DNA from: Bacillus sp. V3B
GTDB taxonomy: Bacteria > Bacillota > Bacilli > Bacillales > Cytobacillaceae
Direction: 5' to 3'
Length of the DNA stretch: 64,000 bases
NCBI RefSeq assembly: GCF_024494465.1
Contig: NZ_JAETXM010000001.1
Location: 744,001 to 808,000, forward strand
In this document: piece by piece, positions 55,355 through 64,000 of the stretch
How the letters are laid out: the number at the start of each line of letters is the position of its first letter
Position numbering within the stretch: position 1 is the first letter of the stretch
Notes under the pieces: model-generated
Databases searched by the model: none
Seen by the model: only the letters and a program-made list of their open reading frames with translations
Told to the model about the DNA's origin: nothing
Program-made: the position numbers and the translations under genes

Positions 55355-56203
55355 ATGACGATTGAATTAAGTATGTTAGTACCATATGTTCCGAGTATGT
55401 GCCATGAGGATCAAACACCAGATTTTCAACAAAATATGGTCGAAGGAATGAAAGAGGCTGCTAAAGAAATTGAACAAATCAAACCTGATGCGATCGTTTT
55501 AGTTTCTTGTCACTAGCCATCAACTTTCACTCATTATGTTGACTGTCATCCAGTTCATAAAGGGCTTCTTACTGCAATGGAAGCACCAGAACTTATTAAA
55601 GATGTTCCTTATCATTATCCAGGTGATGAAGCATTAGCAAACAAATTAGTTCAAGCGGGTCAAGATGCTGGTATTCAAGTATTAGACGTACATGATCCAC
55701 ATTATGTTTGGGATTATGGTACTGTTGTGCCTTTACGTTATCTTGTTCCAAAAGAAGATATTCCAGTTATCAACTTGTCGGTTACATTAACAGCTAATCA
55801 TGAGGAAACATATAAATGGGGTCAAGCGATTGCAGAGGTGTTACAAGAATCGGAAAAGAAGGTTATCTTTGTATCTAGTGGTGCATTAGCTCATAACTTA
55901 GTACGAGGAAGACATAACAAGCCGACTATTTCTGAACATGCTCTTGATAAACAATTTGTTGATTATGTGATGAATAAAAAATATCAATTTGCTTATGAGA
56001 TGTTGCCACAGTACTCTAGTATGGCAAAAGTTGAATCAGGTGGTCGTCATTTGGCTATGCTATTTGGTATAGTTGATGAAGAGTGGGATCCTACGTATTT
56101 AGCAGATGGTCAATCCTCTGGAAGCTGGAATGCCCTTATTACGTTTAAAAAAGTTAAGGTTTCCAGCAGGAAAGAAAATAATGAAGAAGAATATGTAAAT
56201 TAA
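55355..56203 (+). pseudogene. Class III extradiol ring-cleavage dioxygenase with in-frame TAG
   Basis: LigB/DODA-type dioxygenase that opens catecholic rings using Fe(II). The full frame is 282 residues but codon 54 (55514-55516) is TAG. The context SCH-stop-PSTFTHYVD matches the family pattern S-T/C-H-W-x-x-T-F-x-H-Y-V-D, so a Trp codon TGG has become TAG by one base change. Likely metal or active-site histidines remain at 17 and 53, and His180 lies in SSGALAHNL. ATG 55355 has GGGGAGG upstream. A remaining frame from ATG 55577 would lack the N-terminal metal ligands. The rest shows no other damage, so the mutation is probably recent, or a sequencing error. Confidence 0.85.
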
Positions 56204-56206
56204 TAT

Positions 56207-56254
56207 AAAAAATAGCTGTTTAAGAATACTAGTATTCTTAAACAGCTATTTTTT
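56207..56254. terminator. Bidirectional terminator between convergent genes
   Basis: A perfect 48-nt palindrome: AAAAAATAGCTGTTTAAG...CTTAAACAGCTATTTTTT. It serves the dioxygenase gene (plus) and the IclR gene (minus). Confidence 0.92.
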
Positions 56255-56262
56255 ATTTACCC

Positions 56263-57027
56263 TCATAAAGAACATCTTAACTTTTTTGTTAGTTTATCTG
56301 CAGCATTGATTACTAATTTTGAAAGTGTTGGGACGCTACATGAATTAATTCTTGAAGTGGGTCCTGCTATGCTCATCGAAAACTCAACTTTTCCAGAAGG
56401 CGATTTCACGGGTGCCGCAATAGCAGAAACACCATTAAGAAATTCATCTTTGTTATAAGAATAACCTTGTTTTCGAATGATTGTCAGACGTTCCTTGAAT
56501 TTTATTGGATCTGTAATCGTATTAGATGTGAGTGGGGGTAAACCAGCTTTGATGACTTTTTTTATTTGTTCTTCAGTTTGAAAAGCAAGCATGACTTGTC
56601 CTGTACTTGTGCAATGAGCAGGGTTTTTCTTTCCAACATGGGTAAGTAAATGCACATAGTTGGAGCATTCAAATTTTTGTAAGTAAACGGTTTTGTTATC
56701 CTCTAAAATTGAAAGATGAACTGTTTCTCCAGTGTCCTCGACAAGTTTTTCCAAGATTAATGGAGATTTCTCACAGATGTCATTAGAAGAAATCATGATA
56801 TGTCCCATAGATAGTAATAAAGATCCCAAACGGAAGTTTTTCGACACCTGATCTCTAGTTAAAAAACCTTCATGTATTAAAGTATTAGTGAGCCTATAAA
56901 TAGTGCTGGGTCCAACATCGAGTTTTTCGGCTAACTCACTTAATGTCAACTCAGGTTCATCCATTGTAAATAAATTTAATAATCTTAGAGCATTTGTCAT
57001 TGAAGAAGCCCTTGTTACTTCATTCAT
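56263..57027 (-). CDS. IclR family transcriptional regulator (distal)
   Basis: DNA-binding regulator of catabolic genes. An N-terminal winged helix-turn-helix (LTLSELAEKLDVGPSTIYRLTNTLIHEGFL, residues about 28-57) is followed by the IclR effector domain (about 80-250) with HLSILEDNKTVYLQKFE, AHCTSTGQVMLAF and GVSAIAAPVKSPSGKVEFSMSIAGP. 254 residues, typical. It lies 23 bases downstream of a second IclR gene on the same strand, and both are divergent from the TRAP genes. The likely targets are the dioxygenase and TRAP genes; the effector is unknown. Confidence 0.92.
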   Translation of the reverse strand: MNEVTRASSMTNALRLLNLFTMDEPELTLSELAEKLDVGPSTIYRLTNTLIHEGFLTRDQVSKNFRLGSLLLSMGHIMISSNDICEKSPLILEKLVEDTGETVHLSILEDNKTVYLQKFECSNYVHLLTHVGKKNPAHCTSTGQVMLAFQTEEQIKKVIKAGLPPLTSNTITDPIKFKERLTIIRKQGYSYNKDEFLNGVSAIAAPVKSPSGKVEFSMSIAGPTSRINSCSVPTLSKLVINAADKLTKKLRCSL

Positions 57028-57050
57028 TTCATTATTATCTCCTTTTCCAT

Positions 57051-57833
57051 CTATTTATTAAATAAGGATTCCATATAACCTAATCGATAGGAAATTTCAT
57101 TTCCTGTTTTGATAATCTCATCGATAAAGTAAGGGATAAATTCTTCATGAATCCGTTGTCTAGGTCCTGCAATGCTAACGGATGCAGTGACCTTACCTGT
57201 ATAATCCTTAATTGGTGATGCAATGCTTACGACATCATCATGCATCTCATCAATACAAACACAATATTCATTTTGTTTAATAGTCGTTAACTCATCTAAC
57301 AGTTGATCTGGATCAGTGACACTATTAGGTCCTCTTTTTGGTAATCCATTTTTGATCACTTGATCTATTATTTCTCTTGGTTGATACGCTAATAGTAATT
57401 TTCCAGAGCTTGAGCATGATGGAGGACGGTATTGGCCAACATGTGAAAGGAGTCTAACACGTTGTTTACATTCAACTTTAAGCAAATAAATGAGCTGAAT
57501 GCCTTCCAACATGGAAATATGAGCTGATTCATCAATTTTACTTACGAGTGATTTTAATGGTTCGAATGCTTCCCGATGTATCTCCAAGTTAGACATGTTG
57601 ACTCCTGCCAAACATAAAATGGATAAGCCTAGACGATATTTGCTACCAATCTTTTGTAAATAGCCTTCTTTAATGAGGTCACCGACTAATCGGCTGACAG
57701 TACTTTTTGGAAGCTGCAGCTCTCTTGAAATATCTGTTATCCCCCAAACGGGTCTGTCTTTTGAAAATACCTTTAAAAGAAGAAGTCCATTTTGAACAGA
57801 TTGTAGTAGTGATTTATTTTGAGAAGTAGTCAT
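57051..57833 (-). CDS. IclR family transcriptional regulator (proximal)
   Basis: Second IclR regulator, only moderately similar to its neighbour. Winged HTH at about residues 30-60 (WGITDISRELQLPKSTVSRLVGDLIKEGYL) and effector domain with HISMLEGIQLIYLLKVE, PSCSSSGKLLLAY and DVVSIASPIKDYTGKVTASVSIAGP. On the minus strand the ATG at 57833 follows GAGGTG by 7 bases and is preferred to the GTG at 57842. 260 residues. It shares a 143-base divergent promoter region with the TRAP binding protein gene. Confidence 0.92.
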   Translation of the reverse strand: MTTSQNKSLLQSVQNGLLLLKVFSKDRPVWGITDISRELQLPKSTVSRLVGDLIKEGYLQKIGSKYRLGLSILCLAGVNMSNLEIHREAFEPLKSLVSKIDESAHISMLEGIQLIYLLKVECKQRVRLLSHVGQYRPPSCSSSGKLLLAYQPREIIDQVIKNGLPKRGPNSVTDPDQLLDELTTIKQNEYCVCIDEMHDDVVSIASPIKDYTGKVTASVSIAGPRQRIHEEFIPYFIDEIIKTGNEISYRLGYMESLFNK

Positions 57834-57976
57834 CGTAATCACCTCTAATTTTTTTATTTATTCCATATAGAAGAAAAATATTATTTTATTCAGAATTTTC
57901 ATATTGTACTATATAAAATATGAAAACGGTTCACTTAATGAATTATTATTAAAAATACAGATGGGGGTATAATATT
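57834..57976. promoter_or_regulatory. Divergent control region between iclR and dctP
   Basis: AT-rich region with TATATAAAAT-type -10 sequences. TGAAAACGGTTCA (57921-57933) is an imperfect inverted repeat (TGAA...TTCA) and resembles half of a cre box or an IclR operator. The plus-strand ribosome binding site is GATGGGGG before 57977. Confidence 0.45.
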
Positions 57977-59041
57977 ATGCAAAGAAAAAGATTTAAGTTA
58001 TTAATTATAGGTTTAATGGGGCTCATGTTGCTTATATTTACTGCGTGTTCAAATAGTACAGGTGGAGAGAGTGAAGCCGGTGGAGATGGAAAGTTAATAG
58101 AGTTTAAATTTGGTAGTATGGATGCACCTGATCATGTTCAGAATTCTGAAGCATTTGCTACATTCAGTGAAGATGTTCAGGAATTAACAGATGGTCGTGT
58201 ATCATTTCAAATGTATACAGGTGGTGCTTTAGGCGGGCCGAAGGAAACACTTGATAATATTAAGACAGGAATTATGGATGTAGGTAGAGGAATACATGGT
58301 TATCATGCAGGTACATTTGAGGTTCAAAGCGTTATGAACTTACCGTTCTTAGCAGATGGAAATGGTGAAGAATTGAGTGTGGTTGTTCAAAAATTACATG
58401 ATACTTTCCCGGAAATTCAAGAAGAGTATTCTGATGTTAAACTATTATGGGTTCATGCAGCTGATCCTTATGCCATTATTACAAAAGGAAAAGCAGTTAG
58501 AAGCTTTGAGGATGTAAAAGGATTGAAACTAAGAACACCATCTGCAGAAGGTGGGGAAATGATTGAATCTTGGGGTGCAACCCGAGTATCCATTCCAGCT
58601 CCAGAAATCTATGATGCTATGCAAAAAGGTGTAATTGATGGCGGAGTATTACCGATTGCAGCAATTAAGGATTTCAATTTAACAGATTTAGTGGATTATG
58701 TAACGATTGGAAACTTCAATACAAATTTATTCTATGTATCGATGAACAAAGATAGCTGGAACAAAATTTCTCCTGACGATCAAAAGTTAATTGAAGAAAA
58801 ATATCTTGGTTTACCAATGGCGCAAAAAGCTGGACAAGCATTTGATGGTCAAAAAGAAAGAGCTGAAGAAGAAGCAAAAGCAGCAGGTACTGAATTTATT
58901 ACGCTATCAGAAGATGAATTAACGAAGTTTAAAGATGTTTCTAAAGTTGTAACGGAAGATTGGTTATCAAAAATGGAGAAAAAGGGAATTGATGGACAAA
59001 AAATCTATGATGAAGCAGTAAAATTAATTGAAGGCAAGTAG
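57977..59041 (+). CDS. TRAP transporter substrate-binding lipoprotein DctP
   Basis: Extracytoplasmic solute-binding protein of a TRAP transporter for organic acids. A lipoprotein signal ends at Cys24 (LIFTAC-S). The binding-protein fold has the conserved Arg186 in GLKLRTPS, which holds the substrate carboxylate, and MQKGVIDGGVLP. 354 residues, intact. Next to a ring-cleavage gene and IclR regulators, an aromatic or hydroxy acid substrate is plausible but not shown. Its permease partner downstream is truncated, so it may be an orphan. Confidence 0.93.
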   Translation: MQRKRFKLLIIGLMGLMLLIFTACSNSTGGESEAGGDGKLIEFKFGSMDAPDHVQNSEAFATFSEDVQELTDGRVSFQMYTGGALGGPKETLDNIKTGIMDVGRGIHGYHAGTFEVQSVMNLPFLADGNGEELSVVVQKLHDTFPEIQEEYSDVKLLWVHAADPYAIITKGKAVRSFEDVKGLKLRTPSAEGGEMIESWGATRVSIPAPEIYDAMQKGVIDGGVLPIAAIKDFNLTDLVDYVTIGNFNTNLFYVSMNKDSWNKISPDDQKLIEEKYLGLPMAQKAGQAFDGQKERAEEEAKAAGTEFITLSEDELTKFKDVSKVVTEDWLSKMEKKGIDGQKIYDEAVKLIEGK

Positions 59042-59065
59042 TAGTAAACTGCGAGGTGAACTTAA

Positions 59066-60154
59066 ATGAAACAAGAAATAGAACAAAGTATACCATTAGG
59101 AGCAAGTGTTCTCAATGGAGTATCTTTTTTTCAAAAACTAACGAATGGTTTAGAAAAGGGTACGAAAGTATTTAATAATGTATTGCATAAAATCTCAAGT
59201 GTTATTCTTTTCTTGTTGATGTTCTTAACAACAGCAGATGTAGTAGGAAGATATTTTTTTAACAACCCCATTACAGGGACTTATGAATTAACAGGTTTAG
59301 CTCTTGCGTTAATGATTTTCTTTAGTCTTGGATCTGGTCAGCTTGCAAAAGACCATATCGAGATTGACTTTTTAACGAACATGATGCCAAAGAAAGTTCA
59401 GGATGGATTATATGGAATCTCTTCATTCGTTTTATTCATCCTGATGTCTTTGACAACATGGCAATTGTTTGAATATGCAAAAAGATCTTTTCAGGGTGGA
59501 GAATTAAGTGGTGATCTAGGATTACCGTTATATATTTTTGCGACCAGTATTGGAGGTATATATTTAGGGGTTTTCACACCAAGTGAAGCAGGTGGAATTG
59601 GAGCAGTTGGAGCTTTTCTTCTTACCGTTATGACAAAACGTCTAAGCTTTAAAAAATTAATCTCTTCAATGGATGAAACACTACGATTAACGGTTATGTT
59701 ATTTTTAATTTTAATTTTAATTGGTGCAGGCTTATTCGGTAAGTTTTTAGCACTAAGCCAGATTCCAATGTATTTAACAAATGTTGTTGGGACTTTAGAT
59801 GTTTCACCATATCTAATTTTAGCATTGATTCTAGCGGTTTACTTCATCTTAGGGATGTTCCTTGAAGGAATTGCGATTATGACGTTAACATTACCAATCG
59901 TTTATCCATTAATTACTCAATTAGGGTTCGATGGTTTATGGTTTGGTATTATTATGATTATACTTATTAATATAGGAGTATTAACTCCGCCGCTTGGTTT
60001 AAGTGTTTATATTATTGGTGGTGTTGTGAAAGATGTACCGATCCAAAAGATCTTTAGAGGTGTTTTTCCTGCCATTTTTACAATGGTAGCGTTAACAATT
60101 ATTCTTATTATATTCCCAGAAATTATTACATTTTTACCGAATATGATTAGGTAG
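59066..60154 (+). pseudogene. Chimeric TRAP permease: DctQ start fused to the second half of DctM
   Basis: Residues 1 to about 162 read as the small permease DctQ (TTADVVGRYFFNNPITGTYELTGLALALM, HIEIDFL), with its last helix incomplete. From about residue 164 (near base 59550) the sequence is the DctM large permease beginning at GGIYLGVFTPSEAGGIGAVGAF and running to a normal C-terminus (LTPPLGLSVYIIGG). About 230 residues of DctM and the end of DctQ are missing. Full QM fusions exist in nature but exceed 600 residues, against 362 here. An in-frame deletion joining two genes explains it, and transport is probably lost. Confidence 0.85.
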
Positions 60155-60170
60155 ATTGTATTTTACTAAG

Positions 60171-60217
60171 AAAAGCTCTCCGTTAAATGACTTAGTACAT
60201 TTAACGGAGAGCTTTTT
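60171..60217 (+). terminator. Intrinsic terminator after the TRAP genes
   Basis: AAAGCTCTCCGTTAAATG and CATTTAACGGAGAGCTTT form an 18-bp stem followed by TT; a strong terminator. Confidence 0.9.
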
Positions 60218-60398
60218 CTGTGTTGTTGGTTGGCTTACTTGAACAAACCTTTATGTACGTAGTAAAACATAAGCAGTGAAAGTAGGTCAACCGACATTTA
60301 CATACTAGGTTGGGAGTAGATGCTTATGAAAGTTTTGTATGAAAAAACTGTCTGCATCTCATACTATCCATATCATACCTATGAAGGGAGTAAACAAG

Positions 60399-61148
60399 AT
60401 GGATAAGGAGACGCTACGAAATGATAGTGGAAATGAGGATCAGGAACAGCCGAAAGAAGATCGTCCGTCGAGTTTAGTGGACAAAATCCAGCAGCTTGGG
60501 CAAACGAATGTACCACAGCTAGCACAGGATTCAAGAATTCATTGCTTAACAATTATTGGTCAAATTGAAGGTCATCTTCAGCTACCACCACAAAATAAAA
60601 CGACGAAATATGAGCATATTATTCCGCAACTTGTTGCGATTGAACAAAATCCGAAAATTGAAGGGTTACTTGTTATTTTAAATACGGTAGGTGGCGATGT
60701 GGAAGCAGGGCTTGCCATTTCAGAAATGATCGCGTCTTTATCAAAACCGACCGTGTCGATTGTGTTAGGTGGTGGTCATTCGATTGGTGTTCCGATTGCT
60801 GTTTCATGTGATTACTCGTTTATTGCCGATACCGCAACGATGACGATACATCCGGTCCGTATAACAGGTCTTGTTATCAGCGTGCCGCAAACCTTTGAAT
60901 ATTTGGATAAAATGCAGGATCGTGTCGTCAGATTTGTGACAAATAATTCGAGAATCAGTGAAGAAAAATTTAAAGAACTAATGTTTGATAAAGGGAATTT
61001 ATCGAGAGATATTGGTACAAATGTGATTGGAACAGATGCGGTGCAATCTGGTTTAATCGATGAAGTAGGTGGAATCGGCAAAGCCTTGAAGAAATTAAAT
61101 GAATTAATTGATTTAAATAATGAAGCAAATGAGAGGCTTGTGCAATGA
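60399..61148 (+). CDS. tepA: ClpP-like serine protease TepA
   Basis: ClpP/SppA-fold protein called translocation-enhancing protein in Bacillus. The nucleophile is probably Ser128 in [11 protein letters not shown], with His151 in [25 protein letters not shown] is the oxyanion-side motif. ATG 60399 after GAAGGGAG gives 249 residues; the longer frame from 60339 is unsupported. It overlaps ylzJ by 4 bases. The tepA-ylzJ-spoIIIE order is the ancestral Bacillus arrangement resuming after the accessory insertion. Confidence 0.93.
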   Translation: MDKETLRNDSGNEDQEQPKEDRPSSLVDKIQQLGQTNVPQLAQDSRIHCLTIIGQIEGHLQLPPQNKTTKYEHIIPQLVAIEQNPKIEGLLVILNTVGGDVEAGLAISEMIASLSKPTVSIVLGGGHSIGVPIAVSCDYSFIADTATMTIHPVRITGLVISVPQTFEYLDKMQDRVVRFVTNNSRISEEKFKELMFDKGNLSRDIGTNVIGTDAVQSGLIDEVGGIGKALKKLNELIDLNNEANERLVQ

Positions 61149-61363
61149 TATTATATACGACTATGCCACAAGAACTTATTTTTCAGACAGATGAATCAGA
61201 GTTTAGCAAACAAACGATTATTCAATATGAAGGAATTCCTTTGCTTGTCGAAATGGATGATAATCATGATTACCGTGTGATCCAAGTGATGAGTAGTGAT
61301 CCAAGTCATTACTTGGATGATCGATGTTATCCGGGGAATATCCTTTCGAACCGTAAATTTTGA
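61145..61363 (+). CDS. ylzJ: YlzJ-like protein
   Basis: 72-residue conserved protein of unknown function. The family pattern is recognisable ([28 protein letters not shown] and Pro-Gly near the end). Its start overlaps the tepA stop (ATGA), which implies coupled translation and a possible joint role. Confidence 0.88.
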   Translation: MILYTTMPQELIFQTDESEFSKQTIIQYEGIPLLVEMDDNHDYRVIQVMSSDPSHYLDDRCYPGNILSNRKF

Positions 61364-61478
61364 TAGGAAATAAGTGTGATATACTAGAGCAAAATGAATG
61401 GTAATAGAGGAAAAAATTCCAATTGGGTATACGTGTTCGCTTAATCTATATGATATAATAAAAATAATGAAAAAATAT

Positions 61479-61508
61479 GAGCAGCCAAAAGGCTGCTCTC
61501 TTCTTTCA
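61479..61508 (+). terminator. Intrinsic terminator between ylzJ and spoIIIE
   Basis: GAGCAGCC (61479-61486), AAAA loop, GGCTGCTC (61491-61498), then TCTTCTTT. It lies about 25 bases downstream of a TATAAT (61454-61459), which could be a promoter element for spoIIIE. Confidence 0.75.
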
Positions 61509-61536
61509 TAAATTAAAAAATCAGTAAGGTGATACC

Positions 61537-63885
61537 ATGGCTAAAAGAAAAAGGCGACAATCGAGAAATAAACGACAAATGAAACAAACCATTCAATTTG
61601 AATTAGTTGCTTTGATACTTATTACCCTTGCCATTATTTCAATAGCAGATCTAGGAACTGGCGGTCATACGATCGTATTGTTTTTTCGCTTTTTTTTCGG
61701 TGAATGGTATATACTTGGACCTATCGGCATGATTATATACGGCGGTTATTTAATGTGGAAACGACAAAGACCTTTTTTATTTCCAGTAAAATTAATTGGT
61801 ATTTATACTATTATTGCCTCTATATTACTTTTAACTCATGTACGCCTTTTTGAACTTGCTTTTATTGAAAATCGAATTGAAAATCCAAGTGTGATTATTA
61901 ATACGTGGGAATTTTATTGGATGGAAGTAAGTGGTCAACCAGATCTTAATGGTCTTGGAGGAGGAATGGCTGGAGCAATATTATTTTCCCTTTTCCATTT
62001 TTTATTTGATGTAGCAGGAACAAAATTTATTGCTCTTGTCCTAATTATGATCGGTTTTATTTTGTTAACAGGAAAAACATTAGGTGAACCGCTTGGGGGA
62101 ATTTTCATCTCTATATGGAATTTCATGAAAAAACAATGGAATGGATTTATAGAAGATATGCAAAATTTGAAGCAGGAGCAACAAAAAAAGCGGGAAGAAA
62201 GACGGGATCAGAAACAAGAGGAAAAGGAAAGAAGAGCGTTAGAAAATCAAGAGACCAGCCCGGTGATCCATGTTGCTGGCCAAGAACTGGAGGAACCTAT
62301 CAGACCAGAGCCTATTATATCAAGTTTTGCTGATCAAGCTTATCAAAAAAATGATGAATCTACCTCTAATGAACCTTCTTCTGAAGAAGAAGGTGAGGTA
62401 ATAGGAGAGGAAGAAACACCTCCTATTACATTTACAGAAGTAATAGAAGTAGAAAATGTCGATTATAAACTACCACCGGTCGATCTATTAAAGCTACCTC
62501 GTCACACAGATCAAAGTGGTGAATATGCATTGATCCATGAGAATGCCGCAAAGCTTGAAAGAACATTTCAAAGCTTTGGAGTGAAGGCGACTGTCACACA
62601 AGTGCATCTAGGTCCAGCAGTTACAAAATATGAAGTACATCCTGATGCAGGCGTAAAGGTTAGTAAAATCGTTAGCTTAACGGACGATTTAGCTCTAGCC
62701 TTAGCTGCAAAAGATATTCGAATGGAAGCACCGATTCCAGGAAAGTCGGCAATCGGTATTGAAGTACCAAATTCAGAAGTAGCAATGGTTTCGTTACGAG
62801 AAGTACTTGAATCAAAGCAAAATGATAAACCAGATGCAAAGTTGATGATTGGATTGGGTCGTGATATAACGGGTGGAGCGGTTTTAGCTGAATTAAACAA
62901 AATGCCGCATATGCTCGTTGCGGGTGCAACAGGAAGTGGGAAAAGTGTTTGTATAAATGGAATCATTACAAGCATTTTGATGAGAGCCAAGCCTCATGAA
63001 GTGAAGTTGATGATGGTAGATCCGAAAATGGTTGAATTAAATGTGTACAATGGAATCCCACATTTGCTTGCACCTGTAGTAACAGATGCAAAAAAAGCGT
63101 CCCAAGCGTTAAAAAAAGTAGTTAGTGAAATGGAAAGAAGGTACGAACTTTTTTCCCATTCTGGTACAAGAAATATTGAGGGCTATAACGAGTATGTAAA
63201 GAGACATAATGCTGAAGAAGAAGGCCAGCAACCGTTATTGCCTTATATTGTTGTAATTGTAGATGAACTTGCAGACTTAATGATGGTGGCTTCATCGGAT
63301 GTAGAAGATTCCATTACAAGGCTTGCTCAAATGGCACGTGCAGCTGGAATTCATTTAATTATTGCCACTCAGCGACCTTCCGTTGATGTTATAACGGGTG
63401 TTATTAAAGCGAATATTCCATCAAGGATTGCATTTGCTGTATCGTCTGCAGTAGATTCGAGGACTATCCTTGATATGGGTGGGGCAGAAAAGCTTCTAGG
63501 ACGCGGAGATATGTTGTTTTTCCCGGTAGGTGCATCAAAGCCTGTTCGTGTTCAAGGTGCTTTTCTTTCTGATGACGAAGTGGAAGAGGTTGTTGATTTT
63601 GTCATTGATCAGCAGAAAGCTCAATATCAAGAAGATATGATCCCTGATGATATTCCGGAAACAAAAGCACAGGTGGAAGATGATCTTTATGGGGATGCGG
63701 TTGATTTAGTTCTTGAAATGCAAACTGCTTCTGTTTCGATGTTACAGCGCAGATTTCGAATTGGGTATACTAGAGCGGCAAGGTTAATTGATGAAATGGA
63801 AGCAAGGGGAATTGTTGGTCCATATGAAGGAAGTAAACCGCGTACTGTTTTGATGGGAAAACCATCCGAAGATATAAGTTCATAA
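61537..63885 (+). CDS. spoIIIE: DNA translocase SpoIIIE (FtsK family)
   Basis: Membrane-anchored ATP-driven pump that moves the chromosome into the forespore and clears septal DNA. Four membrane helices lie in residues about 20-180, followed by a charged linker (about 200-320), the alpha domain, the motor with Walker A GATGSGKS near residue 468 and [13 protein letters not shown] (Walker B), and the C-terminal winged-helix gamma domain ([25 protein letters not shown]) that reads orientation sequences. 782 residues against 787 in B. subtilis. Confidence 0.97.
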   Translation: MAKRKRRQSRNKRQMKQTIQFELVALILITLAIISIADLGTGGHTIVLFFRFFFGEWYILGPIGMIIYGGYLMWKRQRPFLFPVKLIGIYTIIASILLLTHVRLFELAFIENRIENPSVIINTWEFYWMEVSGQPDLNGLGGGMAGAILFSLFHFLFDVAGTKFIALVLIMIGFILLTGKTLGEPLGGIFISIWNFMKKQWNGFIEDMQNLKQEQQKKREERRDQKQEEKERRALENQETSPVIHVAGQELEEPIRPEPIISSFADQAYQKNDESTSNEPSSEEEGEVIGEEETPPITFTEVIEVENVDYKLPPVDLLKLPRHTDQSGEYALIHENAAKLERTFQSFGVKATVTQVHLGPAVTKYEVHPDAGVKVSKIVSLTDDLALALAAKDIRMEAPIPGKSAIGIEVPNSEVAMVSLREVLESKQNDKPDAKLMIGLGRDITGGAVLAELNKMPHMLVAGATGSGKSVCINGIITSILMRAKPHEVKLMMVDPKMVELNVYNGIPHLLAPVVTDAKKASQALKKVVSEMERRYELFSHSGTRNIEGYNEYVKRHNAEEEGQQPLLPYIVVIVDELADLMMVASSDVEDSITRLAQMARAAGIHLIIATQRPSVDVITGVIKANIPSRIAFAVSSAVDSRTILDMGGAEKLLGRGDMLFFPVGASKPVRVQGAFLSDDEVEEVVDFVIDQQKAQYQEDMIPDDIPETKAQVEDDLYGDAVDLVLEMQTASVSMLQRRFRIGYTRAARLIDEMEARGIVGPYEGSKPRTVLMGKPSEDISS

Positions 63886-63914
63886 AAAGGGTGCAGAGAT
63901 CTGCACCCTTTTTA
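63884..63914. terminator. Bidirectional terminator between spoIIIE and the minus-strand gene
   Basis: AAAAAGGGTGCAGA and TCTGCACCCTTTTT form a 14-bp stem with A- and T-runs, suiting both convergent genes. Confidence 0.9.
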
Positions 63915-63920
63915 TGATTG

Positions 63921-64000
63921 CTATACACCGCGTTTATTTCCCCATACTAAAGTATGCAATTGCGGAAGCACCTTTACATTCTTTAAATGATCATCATTCA
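63921..64000 (-). CDS. queE: 7-carboxy-7-deazaguanine synthase QueE, C-terminal end only
   Basis: On the minus strand a frame is open from the window edge to a TAG at 63921-63923. The visible 25 residues end VKVLPQLHTLVWGNKRGV, which fits the C-terminus of Bacillus QueE (VLPQLHTWLWGNKRGV as I recall it). QueE is the radical SAM enzyme that forms CDG in queuosine synthesis. Only the last tenth of the gene is in the window, so this rests on a short but distinctive match. In B. subtilis queE is elsewhere (queCDEF), so its place after spoIIIE differs. Confidence 0.8.
   Translation of the reverse strand, partial: NDDHLKNVKVLPQLHTLVWGNKRGV

Noticed and set aside
55514-55516. TAG read as pyrrolysine in the dioxygenase
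   Set aside because: Family context calls for Trp here, and pyrrolysine is not expected in this type of Bacillus. A one-base nonsense change is simpler.
62568-62990. Long open frame on the minus strand inside spoIIIE
   Set aside because: A shadow of a well-identified gene on the plus strand, with no ribosome binding site and low-complexity protein.

Overview
The window is a low-GC, gene-dense stretch of a Bacillus-like endospore former (Bacillaceae). Gene order follows the B. subtilis fla/che to spoIIIE segment almost exactly. The flagellar set includes FliY, CheC, CheD, SwrD and SwrB, and spore genes such as dpaA/dpaB (dipicolinate synthase) and spoIIIE are present. The species cannot be named from this sequence alone.

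Layout: 1-19.5 kb is the distal part of the fla/che operon: flgD (cut by the window edge), a conserved flagellar-operon ORF, flgE, swrD, fliL, fliM, fliY, cheY, fliO, fliP, fliQ, fliR, flhB, flhA, flhF, flhG, cheB, cheA, cheW, cheC, cheD, sigD, a small unknown gene, swrB. 19.6-29 kb holds rpsB, tsf, pyrH, frr, uppS, cdsA, dxr, rasP and proS. 29-33.5 kb is polC. 33.5-41.1 kb is the rimP-nusA-ylxR-ylxQ-infB-ylxP-rbfA-truB-ribC group. 41.1-46.9 kb holds rpsO, pnp, ylxY, mlpA and ymxH. 47-52.4 kb is the dipicolinate/lysine group dpaA, dpaB, asd, dapG, dapA. Then come rnjB, an accessory insertion (54.4-60.2 kb), and tepA, ylzJ and spoIIIE. The last 80 bases hold the C-terminal end of a minus-strand gene that reads as queE.

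The core is conserved, so the unusual features are local. (1) Two copies of a structured repeat sit in the cheD-sigD and truB-ribC gaps. They share a pseudoknot pattern and a 3' hairpin whose stems co-vary between copies, and both end in TTTAT. This resembles an IS200/IS605-derived or bcr-type non-autonomous element. (2) CheB has no receiver domain but keeps its catalytic triad. (3) swrD has its Shine-Dalgarno sequence about 40 nt upstream of its start, separated from it by a perfect 10-bp hairpin. (4) Hairpin plus U-tract signals lie just before sigD, uppS and rimP.

The accessory insertion between rnjB and tepA looks like a decaying catabolic locus. It has a Nudix hydrolase, an extradiol dioxygenase gene with an in-frame amber stop, two tandem IclR regulators on the minus strand, an intact TRAP binding lipoprotein, and a TRAP permease gene in which the start of DctQ is joined to the second half of DctM. 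A cre-like site and a long inverted repeat lie upstream of the dioxygenase gene. No tRNA, rRNA, CRISPR array, complete transposase gene or prophage was seen.
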